DNA of 64,000 nucleotides from Comamonas terrigena NBRC 13299 (GCF_006740045.1 NZ_AP019749.1:887001-951000), one strand, 5' to 3'; positions 1-7,650 are shown, counted from the stretch's first letter. A program made the numbers and translations. The notes: generated from the letters alone by a model not told the origin.

Positions 1-1500
1 ATATTCCTGCCATCGTCCAACGCTAAGTTGTTTGCGCTGGACGCTGAAACCGGCAAGCCCTGCGAAGACTTCGGCGACAAGGGTGCTATCGATCTGATGC
101 ACAACATGCCCAACAAGCAGCCGGGCTACCTCAACCCCACCTCGCCTCCTGTGGTCGTGGGCGACACGCTGATCATCGGTCATTCAGTGAACGACAACTA
201 TGCCGTGGAATCTCCTTCGGGCGTGATCCGTGCCTACGACGTGCACACCGGCAAGCTGCTGTGGAACTGGGATTCAGGCAATCCTGACGCGACCGAGCCT
301 TTCGATCCCGCCAACCCTGCGCAGGTGTACAAGGCCTCGTCGCCCAACAGCTGGACCGTGTTCTCGGCCGATGCCGAGCTGGGCCTGGTCTACGTACCAC
401 TGGGCAACCGCGTGCCTGACCAACTGGGTCAGTACCGCAACGAGCACGAAGAAAAATACACCGCGGCTGTCGTAGCGCTGGACATCAAGACCGGCAAGCT
501 CAAGTGGCACCACCAGACCGTGCACCACGACCTGTGGGACATGGACCTGGCTTCGCAACCCGTGCTGCTTGATCTGGATCTGGAAAAGGGCCGCACGCCT
601 GCCTTGGTACTGCCTACCAAGCAAGGTGACGTGTATGTGCTGGATCGCCGCGATGGCAGCCCCATCCATGCGGTGACCGAGCGCCCAGCGCCTCAAGGCT
701 CTGACATTCCTGGCGAACACACCGTGGCCACCCAGCCCCTGTCTGCACTGAGCTTCGAACCACCCAAGCTCCAAGAGTCCGACATGTGGGGCGCTAGCCT
801 GATCGACCAGATGATGTGCCGTATCCAGTTCAAGAAGCTGCGCTATGAAGGCCGTTACACCGCACCGTCGCTGCAAGGCACGCTGGTGTATCCCGGTAAC
901 TTCGGCACCTTCAACTGGGGCTCGATTGCGGTCGATCCACAGCGCCAAGTAATGTTTGGCATGCCGACTTACCTGGCCTTTGTGTCCACTCTGATCCCGC
1001 GCAGTGAGCTGAAGGGTGACACCGTGATGAACCTAGGCGAGCAGGGCATCAACGCCAACGACGGCGCGGGTTATGCCGTCAAGATGCATCCCTTCCTCTC
1101 GCCCATCGGCGTGCCTTGCCAGACCCCACCATGGGGCACGGTGGCTGCGGCCGATCTGCGTACCGGCAAGATTGCTTACCAATACCGCAACGGTACCATC
1201 CGCGATCTGTCGCCCATCCCACTGCCTATCAAGGTGGGCGTGCCAGGTATCGGTGGGCCACTGATGATTTCCTCCGGCGTGGCCTTCCTGGGCGCTGCCG
1301 TAGATAACAACTTCCGTGCCTACGATGTGGCCACGGGCAAGGAACTATGGAACGTGCGTCTGCCCGCTGGCGGTCAAGCCACGCCCATGACCTATCTGAA
1401 CAGCAAGGGCGAACAGATGGTGGTGTTGGTAGCCGGCGGTCACGGCTCCATCGGCACTAAGGCCGGTGACTATGTCATTGCCTACAAGCTGAAGAAGTAA
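1..1500 (+). CDS. Membrane-bound PQQ-dependent dehydrogenase, glucose/quinate/shikimate family (5' part missing)
   Basis: The frame is open from the left edge, so the N-terminal membrane domain and first propeller blades (family members are about 800 residues) lie outside the window; 499 codons remain. The visible part is the C-terminal beta-propeller of the quinoprotein dehydrogenases that oxidise a sugar or hydroaromatic acid in the periplasm and pass electrons to ubiquinone. Blocks seen: TVHHDLWDMDLASQP, GDVYVLDRRDG, FGTFNWGSIAVDP, and the closing LPAGGQATPMTY and GGHGSIGTKAGDY blocks, all close to E. coli Gcd. The substrate cannot be told from this part: glucose, quinate and shikimate enzymes share it. 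Quinate fits the usual diet of comamonads, which is inference. The gene is followed by a hairpin and then a porin in the same direction. Family is near certain, substrate open. Confidence 0.9.
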   Translation: MFLPSSNAKLFALDAETGKPCEDFGDKGAIDLMHNMPNKQPGYLNPTSPPVVVGDTLIIGHSVNDNYAVESPSGVIRAYDVHTGKLLWNWDSGNPDATEPFDPANPAQVYKASSPNSWTVFSADAELGLVYVPLGNRVPDQLGQYRNEHEEKYTAAVVALDIKTGKLKWHHQTVHHDLWDMDLASQPVLLDLDLEKGRTPALVLPTKQGDVYVLDRRDGSPIHAVTERPAPQGSDIPGEHTVATQPLSALSFEPPKLQESDMWGASLIDQMMCRIQFKKLRYEGRYTAPSLQGTLVYPGNFGTFNWGSIAVDPQRQVMFGMPTYLAFVSTLIPRSELKGDTVMNLGEQGINANDGAGYAVKMHPFLSPIGVPCQTPPWGTVAAADLRTGKIAYQYRNGTIRDLSPIPLPIKVGVPGIGGPLMISSGVAFLGAAVDNNFRAYDVATGKELWNVRLPAGGQATPMTYLNSKGEQMVVLVAGGHGSIGTKAGDYVIAYKLKK

Positions 1501-1509
1501 GCCAAACAA

Positions 1510-1537
1510 GCAGTGGCTGGCTGAGGTCAGCCACTGC
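1510..1537 (+). terminator. Hairpin after the PQQ dehydrogenase gene
   Basis: A perfect 10-bp inverted repeat, GCAGTGGCTG (1510-1519) and CAGCCACTGC (1528-1537), with an 8-nt loop lies 9 bases past the stop codon. There is no long T run after it, so it may be a weak or Rho-assisted terminator or a 3'-end stabiliser. Confidence 0.5.
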
Positions 1538-1658
1538 CTTGCCTAGCAGGCCGTTGGTGGCTCCTGACCGGATGCTGCCAGCGGCTTTTTCTATGGCCTT
1601 GCCCGGCACGCAATGCGTTGCGTGCAAGGCTTCTCGAACCCTTTCTCTCTGACTCTCT

Positions 1659-2693
1659 ATGAACAAAACTATTTGGGCGCTGGCTGTTGCTGCCATGCTG
1701 CCCGTGCTTTCGCTCGCACAATCGCATGTGACCATCTCGGGCCGTCTGGTGGGCGGTGCGGAATACATCGACAAGATCGCCAATGCCCAGGGCGGCACCG
1801 ACTCGCTGACCCGCGCGGCCAACAACCAATGGGGCACCAGCATGCTGGGCTTCTCAGGCTCGGAAGATCTGGGCGCTGGCACCAAAGCCATCTTTAACCT
1901 GGAAGGTGGCTTTGGCTCGTCTACCGGTGATTTCAGCAATTTCAACCGCCGTGCATTTGTGGGTCTATCTAGCAAGAGCATGGGCACGCTGCAAGTGGGT
2001 CGTAACCTGCTCAACAGCAACGATGTCTGGAACCTGGACCCGACAGGCCAACAGTTCATGGGCAGCGCTACGCTGGTGCAGGGCCGCAACTGGCAAGGGT
2101 TGAGCAATGCGATCGAATACACCACCCCCAATATGGCTGGCCTGACTGTCAATGCCCAATATGGCTTTGGCGAAAAAGCAGATAACAGCAAGGCCAATCG
2201 CAGCGAGGGACTGTCGGCAGCTTACACCCAGGGCAATCTGGAGGTGCGCGCCATCTACACCAGCCGCCGCGATGCCATGGGCAGCTACAGCGATGTGTAC
2301 AAGCATTCACAAGAAGCCATCATCGGCGCTACCTACCGCTGGGGTGCTGCCAAGTGGTTTACCGCCTACGACCACGTCAAGGCCAAGCATGCCAAGGCTG
2401 GTGCGCCTGACCGCTTGAAGCACGGCTGGGTCGGTGTGCGCTATGACGCCACGCCCCAGCTGACGCTGATCGGCGCTGGCTACCGCGTACTGGCCAACCC
2501 GGGCCACGGCAGCGCGACGCTGCTGATGTTGGGGGCTGACTACCGCCTGTCCAAGCGCACGTTCTTGTACGCATCGCTGGGCGGCGTCAGCAACAGCGCC
2601 CAGGCCAACTTTGCAGCCGATGTGTCTGTGAGCGGTCCAGGCAAGGGTGCCTCGCAGCGTGTGTTGTATGCAGGGGTGGGCCATTCGTTCTAA
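1659..2693 (+). CDS. Outer-membrane general porin (Gram-negative trimeric porin family)
   Basis: A 344-residue protein with a typical signal peptide (residues 1-20, MNKTIWALAVAAML..LSLA, cleavage before QSHVTISG) and the C-terminal phenylalanine (..YAGVGHSF) that marks an outer-membrane beta-barrel recognised by the Bam machinery. The body alternates polar and apolar residues and has the glycine/aromatic pattern of the 16-stranded porins common in Burkholderiales, where many paralogues exist. It would form a diffusion channel for small solutes. It lies 158 bp after the PQQ dehydrogenase in the same direction, so it might supply that enzyme's substrate to the periplasm; this is inference from position only. 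No strong Shine-Dalgarno sequence precedes the ATG. Confidence 0.9.
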   Translation: MNKTIWALAVAAMLPVLSLAQSHVTISGRLVGGAEYIDKIANAQGGTDSLTRAANNQWGTSMLGFSGSEDLGAGTKAIFNLEGGFGSSTGDFSNFNRRAFVGLSSKSMGTLQVGRNLLNSNDVWNLDPTGQQFMGSATLVQGRNWQGLSNAIEYTTPNMAGLTVNAQYGFGEKADNSKANRSEGLSAAYTQGNLEVRAIYTSRRDAMGSYSDVYKHSQEAIIGATYRWGAAKWFTAYDHVKAKHAKAGAPDRLKHGWVGVRYDATPQLTLIGAGYRVLANPGHGSATLLMLGADYRLSKRTFLYASLGGVSNSAQANFAADVSVSGPGKGASQRVLYAGVGHSF

Positions 2694-2797
2694 CGAGGAG
2701 ACGTCGGGTCCAGTGCGATCACGCATGATGTGAGTGAGGTTGTACCGAGTGCGGTGGAAGCTGGTGCTGGGCTGCTGCCGGTCTCGTAGACACCAGC

Positions 2798-2876
2798 CTA
2801 AGCTTCTCGAGCTTCTTCGAACTTTATCGGACTGATGTACCCAAGCGTCGAGTGCCACCGCGTTGGGTTGTAGAAC
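2798..2876 (-). pseudogene. C-terminal remnant of an IS3-family transposase (OrfB)
   Basis: Only 25 codons plus a TAG stop survive: SFYNPTRWHSTLGYISPIKF followed by EEAREA. This is the hallmark C-terminal end of the IS3-family integrase-type transposase (FYNxxRRHSTLGYxSPxxFE). The reading frame is cut at the inverted repeat of the adjacent IS5-type element. No other piece of an IS3 transposase is seen on the far side of that element, so the rest was deleted rather than merely split. The non-coding stretch after the stop, down to about 2765, resembles an IS3 right end, but I cannot fix the boundary. Confidence 0.75.
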
Positions 2877-2891
2877 GACGCTGTTGCATAA
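2877..2891. repeat. Left terminal inverted repeat of the IS5-type element
   Basis: It reads GACGCTGTTGCATAA and pairs with 3912-3926 at 13 of 15 positions. The exact outer base is uncertain by one to three positions. Confidence 0.8.
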
Positions 2892-2930
2892 CCCTGCGTG
2901 AGGATGAGCCTTCCCTTACCCAAGGCGCAG

Positions 2931-3863
2931 TTATGCCACACGCACAGTCGCAGGCGTTCCCACGCTGGTAAACCTGTTGAGGATGGATGCACGAACCTGT
3001 AGCTCTGTGACCTGCCGATCGAAGTCACGGGCCATCACCTGCTCACCCAGCCGCTTGAAGCAGCCCATCTTGGTCTCCACCAGGCTGCGGCGGTGGTAGC
3101 CGCTCCATTTCTTCCATATCGTGCGCCCGAGCTTGCGCGTCGTTCTCAGGATCTCGTTGCGGGCTTGTGCTCCCGCTCTGGCATAGGTCCACGGTTTCGC
3201 ATTGCGGCGAGTCGGGATGATCGCTGCGGCTTGCCGACCGGCGATGGTCTCGTGGCAAGCTTTGGTGTCATAGGCACCATCTGCACTCACCGAGCACACG
3301 GGCTCGTCAGGTGGTATCTGGGCCAGTAGTTCCGGCAGCATGGGCGCATCGCCAATGGCGTTGTCCGTTATTTCGATGGCGCGGATCTCTAGAGTTTGTG
3401 CATTAATGCCTAGGTGAACATTGCGCCACTGTCGCCGGTAGTCGGCGCCATGCTTCTTGGTCTTCCACTCCCCTTCGCCCAGCATCTTCACGCCGGTGCT
3501 GTCGATCAGCAGCTGTAGGCCTGTCTGGTGGGGGCGTGCGGGGATGGTCACGCTCAAGGTCTTCTGGCGCCTGCACAGGGTGCTGTAGTCGGGTACCGCC
3601 CAATCAAGCCTGGCGAGCCGCAAGAGACTCTCAGCAAGGCCTGTTGTTTGTCGCAGCCCTAGACCGAACATGCACTTGAGCGTCAGGCAGAACTGGATCG
3701 CTGCGTCGCTGAATACCGCCGGCCGCCCGGTCCTGCCACTCGATGGAGCCTGCCATTGAAGGTCCGCGTCAAGCCACATCATCAGCGAGCCTCGGCGTTT
3801 GAGGGCAGCGTTGTACTCGGTCCAGTTCGTCGTGCGGTACTTCGCCCGAGGTGGTTTGCTCAT
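2931..3863 (-). CDS. IS5-family (IS903-type) DDE transposase
   Basis: A full-length 310-residue transposase that cuts and joins the ends of its own element. The DDE triad is visible: the first Asp in LLIDSTGVK, the second in SADGAYDTK, and the Glu in HRRSLVETKMGCFK, which also holds the conserved Y-(2)-R-(3)-E-(6)-K signature of the IS4/IS5 superfamily. The N-terminus (..RTTNWTEYNAALKRRGSLMMWLD) and GEGEWKTKKHG match the IS903 group closely. There is no frameshift or internal stop, so the enzyme is probably functional. The gene fills nearly the whole element, its stop 40 bp from the left end and its ATG about 63 bp from the right end. Confidence 0.95.
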   Translation of the reverse strand: MSKPPRAKYRTTNWTEYNAALKRRGSLMMWLDADLQWQAPSSGRTGRPAVFSDAAIQFCLTLKCMFGLGLRQTTGLAESLLRLARLDWAVPDYSTLCRRQKTLSVTIPARPHQTGLQLLIDSTGVKMLGEGEWKTKKHGADYRRQWRNVHLGINAQTLEIRAIEITDNAIGDAPMLPELLAQIPPDEPVCSVSADGAYDTKACHETIAGRQAAAIIPTRRNAKPWTYARAGAQARNEILRTTRKLGRTIWKKWSGYHRRSLVETKMGCFKRLGEQVMARDFDRQVTELQVRASILNRFTSVGTPATVRVA

Positions 3864-3911
3864 AGGGGGAGCCTACCAAGTCGCGGGGTCTCGCATGCAC
3901 GCCTCGGCCGA

Positions 3912-3926
3912 CTTATGCAACAACGC
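3912..3926. repeat. Right terminal inverted repeat of the IS5-type element
   Basis: Read on the minus strand it is GGCGTTGTTGCATAA, the partner of 2877-2891. It lies upstream of the transposase start and probably overlaps its promoter. Confidence 0.8.
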
Positions 3927-4026
3927 CGTGAATCGTGCCAATACCACCCTCTGGTGGCCGCAAGTGCAAGCGCCTCACTCCCCCCTATTTCCGCAACCCG
4001 CAATTGAGTAGGAGGTGGGTGTTGTT

Positions 4027-4257
4027 TTATGGAGTGGCCGCAGGGCGCGCTGCGCCGGCATCTTCGGGTGAAGATGCGGCGTTTTCAGCAGGGGTGCCGC
4101 TGTCCATGGCTTGCCAGTCTTCGCCCCACAGTTCGCTGGGGTGGGGCGTGCGGTCGGAGCCATTGCCGCAGCGCAGGTCGGTGGCGGGGCAGTAGAGGTC
4201 ACAGCCCCAGCACAGGCGTTCAGGGTGGGGCGGGTTGCTGGGGAATTTCTTGGCCAT
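4027..4257 (-). CDS. DUF3079 family small protein
   Basis: A 76-residue protein beginning MAKKFPSNPPHPERLCWGCD, which is the start of the DUF3079 family as I remember it. The core has a tight cysteine cluster, CWGCDLYCPATDLRCGNG, with four cysteines that could bind a metal ion or iron-sulfur cluster, followed by the family's HPxELWGEDW block. The last 20 residues are Ala/Pro-rich and probably disordered. Function is unknown. It lies between the IS element and aspA, in the same direction as aspA but 247 bp after its stop, so co-transcription is possible but not shown. Confidence 0.8.
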   Translation of the reverse strand: MAKKFPSNPPHPERLCWGCDLYCPATDLRCGNGSDRTPHPSELWGEDWQAMDSGTPAENAASSPEDAGAARPAATP

Positions 4258-4504
4258 GGTGCCGCTCGCGGCATGGGGAGAATGCCCAGCCAGTATGCGC
4301 TGCAGTGGCTGTTGGGTGCTACGGCAAGCGACAGAAGATTCACCGCGGCTTGCCCTGTATCAAGCAATGGCTGTCTGCAGGCAACGCATGTTCGCACGGC
4401 ACCGCACGGACCTGGCACCGTACCGTGCGAGCGCAGCGGGTGGCCGCTGGCATGGCCTGGACCCCAGGTGCCGCCCCGTGTGCCGGGCGGCACATCGCGG
4501 GTGC

Positions 4505-5905
4505 TCAGGCGGCGGTCAGCGCGCCGGGCATGGTCAGCTTGTCGGCGACCAGCAACTGCTGCATCTGGGCCTGGCTCATTACGCCCAGTTCCTCGGCCAC
4601 GACCCCGATGGGTTTGCCGCTGGCAATGGCGGTTTTGGCAATCTGGGCGGCCCTTTCGTAACCGATCAGCGGGTTCAAGGCGGTCACCAGCGTCACCGAA
4701 GAGGCAATGCGCTCGTCCAGCACGCGGCGGTTGGCGACGATGCCTTCCACGCAGTTGACCTGCAGTGTGTGGCAGGCATGGGCCAGGTGTTGAAGGCTTT
4801 TGTGCAGGGCCCAGGCCATCAGCGGTTCGAAGGCGTTGAGCTGCAGCTGACCGGCTTCGGTGGCCATGGTGATGGCGACGTCGTTGCCAATCACTTCGAA
4901 GCACACCTGGTTCATCACTTCCGGGATCACGGGGTTGACCTTGCCGGGCATGATCGACGAACCGGCCTGGCGCGCGGGCAGCTGAATGTCGCCCACGCCG
5001 GCCTGGGGGCCGGAGGACAGCAGGCGCAGGTCGTTGCTGATCTTGGACAGCTTGACGGCAATGCGCTTCAGGATGCCGGAGATGTCGGCAAAGGCACCGG
5101 TGTCGCAGGTGGCGGCGATCATGTCGGCGGCCTTGACCACGGGCACGCCCGAGAATTCGGCCAGCTTCGGGATGACCACGTCGACATAGCCCACGGGGGC
5201 GTTCAGGCCGGTACCGATGGCGGTGCCGCCCATGTTGACCTCGCACACCAGGGGGGCGGATTCGCGCAAGCGCTTTTCATCGTCGGCAATCATGGAGACG
5301 AAGGCGTTGAATTCCTGGCCCAGTGTCATGGGCACGGCGTCCTGCAGCTGGGTGCGGCCGATCTTCAACACATCCTTGAATTCCACGGCCTTGTCCTGAA
5401 AGGCGCCGCGCAGTGCGGCAAGGGCCGCCAGCAGCTCCTGGATGCCGAACCAGGTGGCCAGCTTGACAGCGGTGGGGTAGGAGTCATTGGTGGACTGCGA
5501 GGCATTGACGTGGTCGTTGGGATGGATCACGTCATAACGGCCCTTGGCCAGACCGAGGTGTTCCAGCGCCCGGTTGGCGATGACCTCGTTGGCGTTCATA
5601 TTGGTGGAGGTGCCGGCGCCGCCCTGGATCACATCCACCACGAACTGGTCGTGCAGTTGGCCGGCCGCCAGGTCGTCACAGGCCTTGGAGATGGCATCGG
5701 CCTGCGGGGCCGTGATGGTGCCCAGTGCCAGGTTGGCGTGGGCGGCAGCTTTCTTCACCAGGGCGTAGGCGCGAATCAGCTGGGGCATATGGGCCACGCT
5801 GTGGCCGGTGATGGGAAAGTTCTCCACCGCACGGGCGGTGTGGACGCCCCAGTAGGCGTTGTCGGGGATGTCCTTGGGACCCAAAAAGTCGCTTTCTTGG
5901 CGCAT
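4505..5905 (-). CDS. aspA: Aspartate ammonia-lyase (aspartase)
   Basis: A 466-residue member of the fumarase/aspartase superfamily that splits L-aspartate into fumarate and ammonia. The aspartase rather than fumarase assignment rests on YWGVHTARAVENF near the N-terminus, GRTQLQDAVPMTLGQEF (fumarases have GRTHLQDATPLTLGQE) and the catalytic loop GSSIMPGKVNPVIPE around residue 320. The start at MRQESDFLG gives the usual family length of about 470; the frame stays open upstream but that extension has no aspartase homology. The enzyme lets the cell use aspartate as nitrogen and carbon source. Two dyads resembling NtrC sites lie 101 and 197 bp upstream, consistent with nitrogen control. Confidence 0.93.
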   Translation of the reverse strand: MRQESDFLGPKDIPDNAYWGVHTARAVENFPITGHSVAHMPQLIRAYALVKKAAAHANLALGTITAPQADAISKACDDLAAGQLHDQFVVDVIQGGAGTSTNMNANEVIANRALEHLGLAKGRYDVIHPNDHVNASQSTNDSYPTAVKLATWFGIQELLAALAALRGAFQDKAVEFKDVLKIGRTQLQDAVPMTLGQEFNAFVSMIADDEKRLRESAPLVCEVNMGGTAIGTGLNAPVGYVDVVIPKLAEFSGVPVVKAADMIAATCDTGAFADISGILKRIAVKLSKISNDLRLLSSGPQAGVGDIQLPARQAGSSIMPGKVNPVIPEVMNQVCFEVIGNDVAITMATEAGQLQLNAFEPLMAWALHKSLQHLAHACHTLQVNCVEGIVANRRVLDERIASSVTLVTALNPLIGYERAAQIAKTAIASGKPIGVVAEELGVMSQAQMQQLLVADKLTMPGALTAA

Positions 5906-6005
5906 GGTGAGCAGATTGGCTGAAAAGAATAAAAAATCGGCTCCGGCACAGTGGGCCGGGGCCACGCGGGCGCAAGGTCCGGGCGTGGCAAAGCCCGGCT
6001 GATTG

Positions 6006-6020
6006 GCACTAAAACAGTGC
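6006..6020. promoter_or_regulatory. NtrC-like dyad, proximal to aspA
   Basis: The palindrome GCACTAAAACAGTGC is centred about 108 bp upstream of the aspA start codon. It matches the known NtrC enhancer pattern (TGCAC-N5-7-GTGCA) well and resembles the glnA enhancer sites of enterics. A second copy of the pattern lies 96 bp further away. Binding by NtrC is inferred from the pattern alone. Confidence 0.45.
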
Positions 6021-6101
6021 AGTACCAAGCCGGGCTGTTGGGTGAAATTATGCTTAGAACGGATGAGAAGCCAAATTTTGCTGCATATCATGTCCATCGT
6101 C

Positions 6102-6116
6102 GCACTGTTTTGGTGC
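6102..6116. promoter_or_regulatory. NtrC-like dyad, distal to aspA
   Basis: GCACTGTTTTGGTGC is centred at 6109 and has the same GCAC-N7-GTGC architecture as the dyad at 6006-6020. The two centres are 96 bp apart, close to nine helical turns, so bound dimers would face the same side of the DNA. Confidence 0.45.
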
Positions 6117-6385
6117 GATATGGGGAGTCCGTTTGACACGGTGCGAAAGCGTGCTCCACCGCACAGGGCATGGCTTTGCCGGGCTTCAGGGGGCGGACCC
6201 AATGGGATAGGCCGTGCTGGGCGGCGATGTGCTTGGCGCGGGGCTGCAAGCCCGTGCGCTGGTGAAAAACGGCACGGAACAGGAAAACGACTTGGGGGAA
6301 AGGGGCGTGCGCAACCCCGTTAGCGGGGATGCCTGACCTTGCCAGGGCGCGTGCCAACGGGGGCGATGGCACGCGACGGAAACAA

Positions 6386-6415
6386 AAAAGCCCACTTGCA
6401 GTGGGCTTTTTTTGT
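6386..6415 (-). terminator. Rho-independent terminator of the tRNA-Leu/tRNA-fMet unit
   Basis: The stem AGCCCAC / GTGGGCT has a 5-nt loop and is flanked by A6 on one side and T7 on the other, so it can work in both directions. It lies 17 bp past the 3' end of tRNA-fMet, read on the minus strand. Confidence 0.85.
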
Positions 6416-6432
6416 GGTGCGGATGCACCAAT

Positions 6433-6509
<77 letters not shown>

Positions 6510-6532
6510 ATAACTGGTTTTCTCTGATTCTG

Positions 6533-6617
6533 TGGTGCCCGGGGCCGGAATCGAACCGGCACGCCTTGCGGCGGCGGATTTTGAGTCCGCTGCGTCTACC
6601 AATTCCACCACCCGGGC
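6533..6617 (-). tRNA. tRNA-Leu (CAA)
   Basis: An 85-nt class II tRNA with acceptor stem GCCCGGG / CCCGGGC, encoded CCA, anticodon stem GCGGA / TCCGC and loop CTCAAAA, giving anticodon CAA for UUG codons. A long variable arm (CGCCGCAAGGCG region) marks it as leucine type. It is first in the unit with tRNA-fMet, 23 bp upstream of it. Confidence 0.95.
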
Positions 6618-6636
6618 AGCAATCAGGGAAGCGTGG

Positions 6637-6642
6637 ATTATG
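6637..6642 (-). promoter_or_regulatory. Candidate -10 element for the tRNA-Leu/tRNA-fMet unit
   Basis: CATAAT on the minus strand lies 19 bp before the 5' end of tRNA-Leu. The -35 candidate (TTTGCA, 6658-6663) is only 15 bp away, so the promoter is incomplete by consensus. It overlaps the region just ahead of the divergent cysM start. Confidence 0.4.
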
Positions 6643-6650
6643 GCACATTT

Positions 6651-7562
6651 ATGCACATGCAAACGTATCCTTCGATTGAAAGCGTCATCGGCAACACGCC
6701 TCTGGTGGCACTGCAGCGCATCAACGCTGCCGCAAACGCGGAAAAAGGCAATGTGGTTCTGGGCAAGCTGGAGGGCAACAACCCTGCGGGGTCGGTGAAA
6801 GACCGTCCCGCGCTGTCCATGATCCAGCGCGCCCAGGAGCGCGGTGAGATCAAGCCTGGCGACACGCTGATTGAGGCCACATCCGGCAACACCGGCATCG
6901 CGCTGGCGATGGCGGCCGCCATCAAGGGCTACCGCATGGTGCTGATCATGCCGGAGGACCTGTCTATCGAGCGCGCCCAGACCATGAAGGCCTATGGTGC
7001 CGAGCTGATCCTCACGCCCAAGAGCGGCGGCATGGAGTACGCCCGCGACCTGGCCGACCAGATGGTGGCCCAGGGCAAGGGTGTGGTGCTGGACCAGTTT
7101 GCCAACGCCGACAACCCCCGCGCCCACTACGAAACCACGGGCCCGGAACTGTGGGCGCAGACCGGCGGCAAGATCACCCACTTCGTCAGCGCCATGGGCA
7201 CCACCGGCACCATCACCGGCGTGGCCAAGTACCTGAAGGAGCAGAACCCGGATGTGAAGATCATCGGTGCCCAGCCCTCCGAAGGTTCGCGCATTCCCGG
7301 CATCCGCAAGTGGCCCGAGGAATATCTGCCCAAGATCTATGACGCCAGTCTGGTCGACGAGCTGGTCTATGTGAGCCAGGATGATGCCGAGGACATGGCC
7401 CGCCGCATGGCGCGCGAGGAAGGCATCTTCGCCGGCATTTCTGCCGCCGGTGCGTTGTGGGTGGCCCAGGAAATCGCCAAGCGCGAAACCAATGCCACCA
7501 TCGTCTTCATCGTCTGCGACCGCGGCGACCGCTACCTGTCCACCGGCGTGTTCCCTGCGTAA
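6651..7562 (+). CDS. cysM: Cysteine synthase B (O-acetylserine sulfhydrylase)
   Basis: A 303-residue PLP enzyme that makes cysteine (or S-sulfocysteine) from O-acetylserine and sulfide (or thiosulfate). The PLP lysine lies in NNPAGSVKDRPAL (Lys50); the substrate loop is EATSGNTGIALA, and a glycine-rich phosphate loop is seen at SAMGTTGTITG. The SVKDRPA sequence and length favour CysM over CysK. Two ATGs (6651 and 6657) are possible and neither has a clear Shine-Dalgarno sequence; homologues begin near TYPSIE. The start lies only 34 bp from the 5' end of the divergent tRNA-Leu, so its promoter must overlap the tRNA gene or the mRNA has almost no leader. Confidence 0.93.
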   Translation: MHMQTYPSIESVIGNTPLVALQRINAAANAEKGNVVLGKLEGNNPAGSVKDRPALSMIQRAQERGEIKPGDTLIEATSGNTGIALAMAAAIKGYRMVLIMPEDLSIERAQTMKAYGAELILTPKSGGMEYARDLADQMVAQGKGVVLDQFANADNPRAHYETTGPELWAQTGGKITHFVSAMGTTGTITGVAKYLKEQNPDVKIIGAQPSEGSRIPGIRKWPEEYLPKIYDASLVDELVYVSQDDAEDMARRMAREEGIFAGISAAGALWVAQEIAKRETNATIVFIVCDRGDRYLSTGVFPA

Positions 7563-7609
7563 CAGCAGGCCTCCTGCCTGGCGGCTACACTGGCCGGGTT
7601 GATGCTCAA

Positions 7610-7650
7610 GATAGCAGTCTGCGCATGCTGCAAGCGTGCAGGCTGCTATC
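7610..7650. repeat. Hairpin-forming intergenic repeat, Comamonadaceae type
   Basis: GATAGCAG (7610-7617) and CTGCTATC (7643-7650) form a perfect 8-bp outer stem around a shorter imperfect inner stem rich in GCGC and TGCA. The pattern (TCAAGATAGC..GCTATCAAAAA) resembles a dispersed intergenic repeat I know from Acidovorax and Comamonas genomes. The A run on the right (a T run on the minus strand) could let it act as a terminator. Confidence 0.5.

Larger units (their letters stand above)
2877..3926. mobile_element. IS5-family insertion sequence, IS903 group, apparently intact
   Basis: The element is about 1050 bp and contains one complete transposase gene on the minus strand. Its ends are imperfect inverted repeats: the left reads GACGCTGTTGCATAA (2877-2891), and the right, read on the other strand, GGCGTTGTTGCATAA (3912-3926), 13 of 15 matching. 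The (G)TTGCATAA end and the length are typical of IS903-group elements. The 9 bases on each side (2868-2876 and 3927-3935) do not match, so no target duplication is visible. The left flank is an IS3 fragment, the right flank unrelated DNA, suggesting a deletion or rearrangement across the element after insertion. Confidence 0.9.
5906..6385. other. Non-coding region upstream of aspA
   Basis: About 480 bp between the aspA start and the tRNA terminator. It holds two NtrC-like dyads (listed separately). I searched the minus strand between the dyads and the aspA start for a sigma-54 -24/-12 element with correct spacing and found none. Several short GC-rich inverted repeats are present from 6160 to 6380, but no open frame there has recognisable protein features. 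Confidence 0.6.

Noticed and set aside
4505..5905. Fumarase class II (fumC) instead of aspartase
   Set aside because: GRTQLQDAVPMTLGQEF and the GSSIMPGKVNPV context match aspartase; fumarases have a His in place of the first Gln of that block and other differences.
5906..6020. Sigma-54 promoter for aspA
   Set aside because: Several GG and GC pairs were tried on the minus strand, but none has the required 10-base spacing with TGGC and TTGC context.
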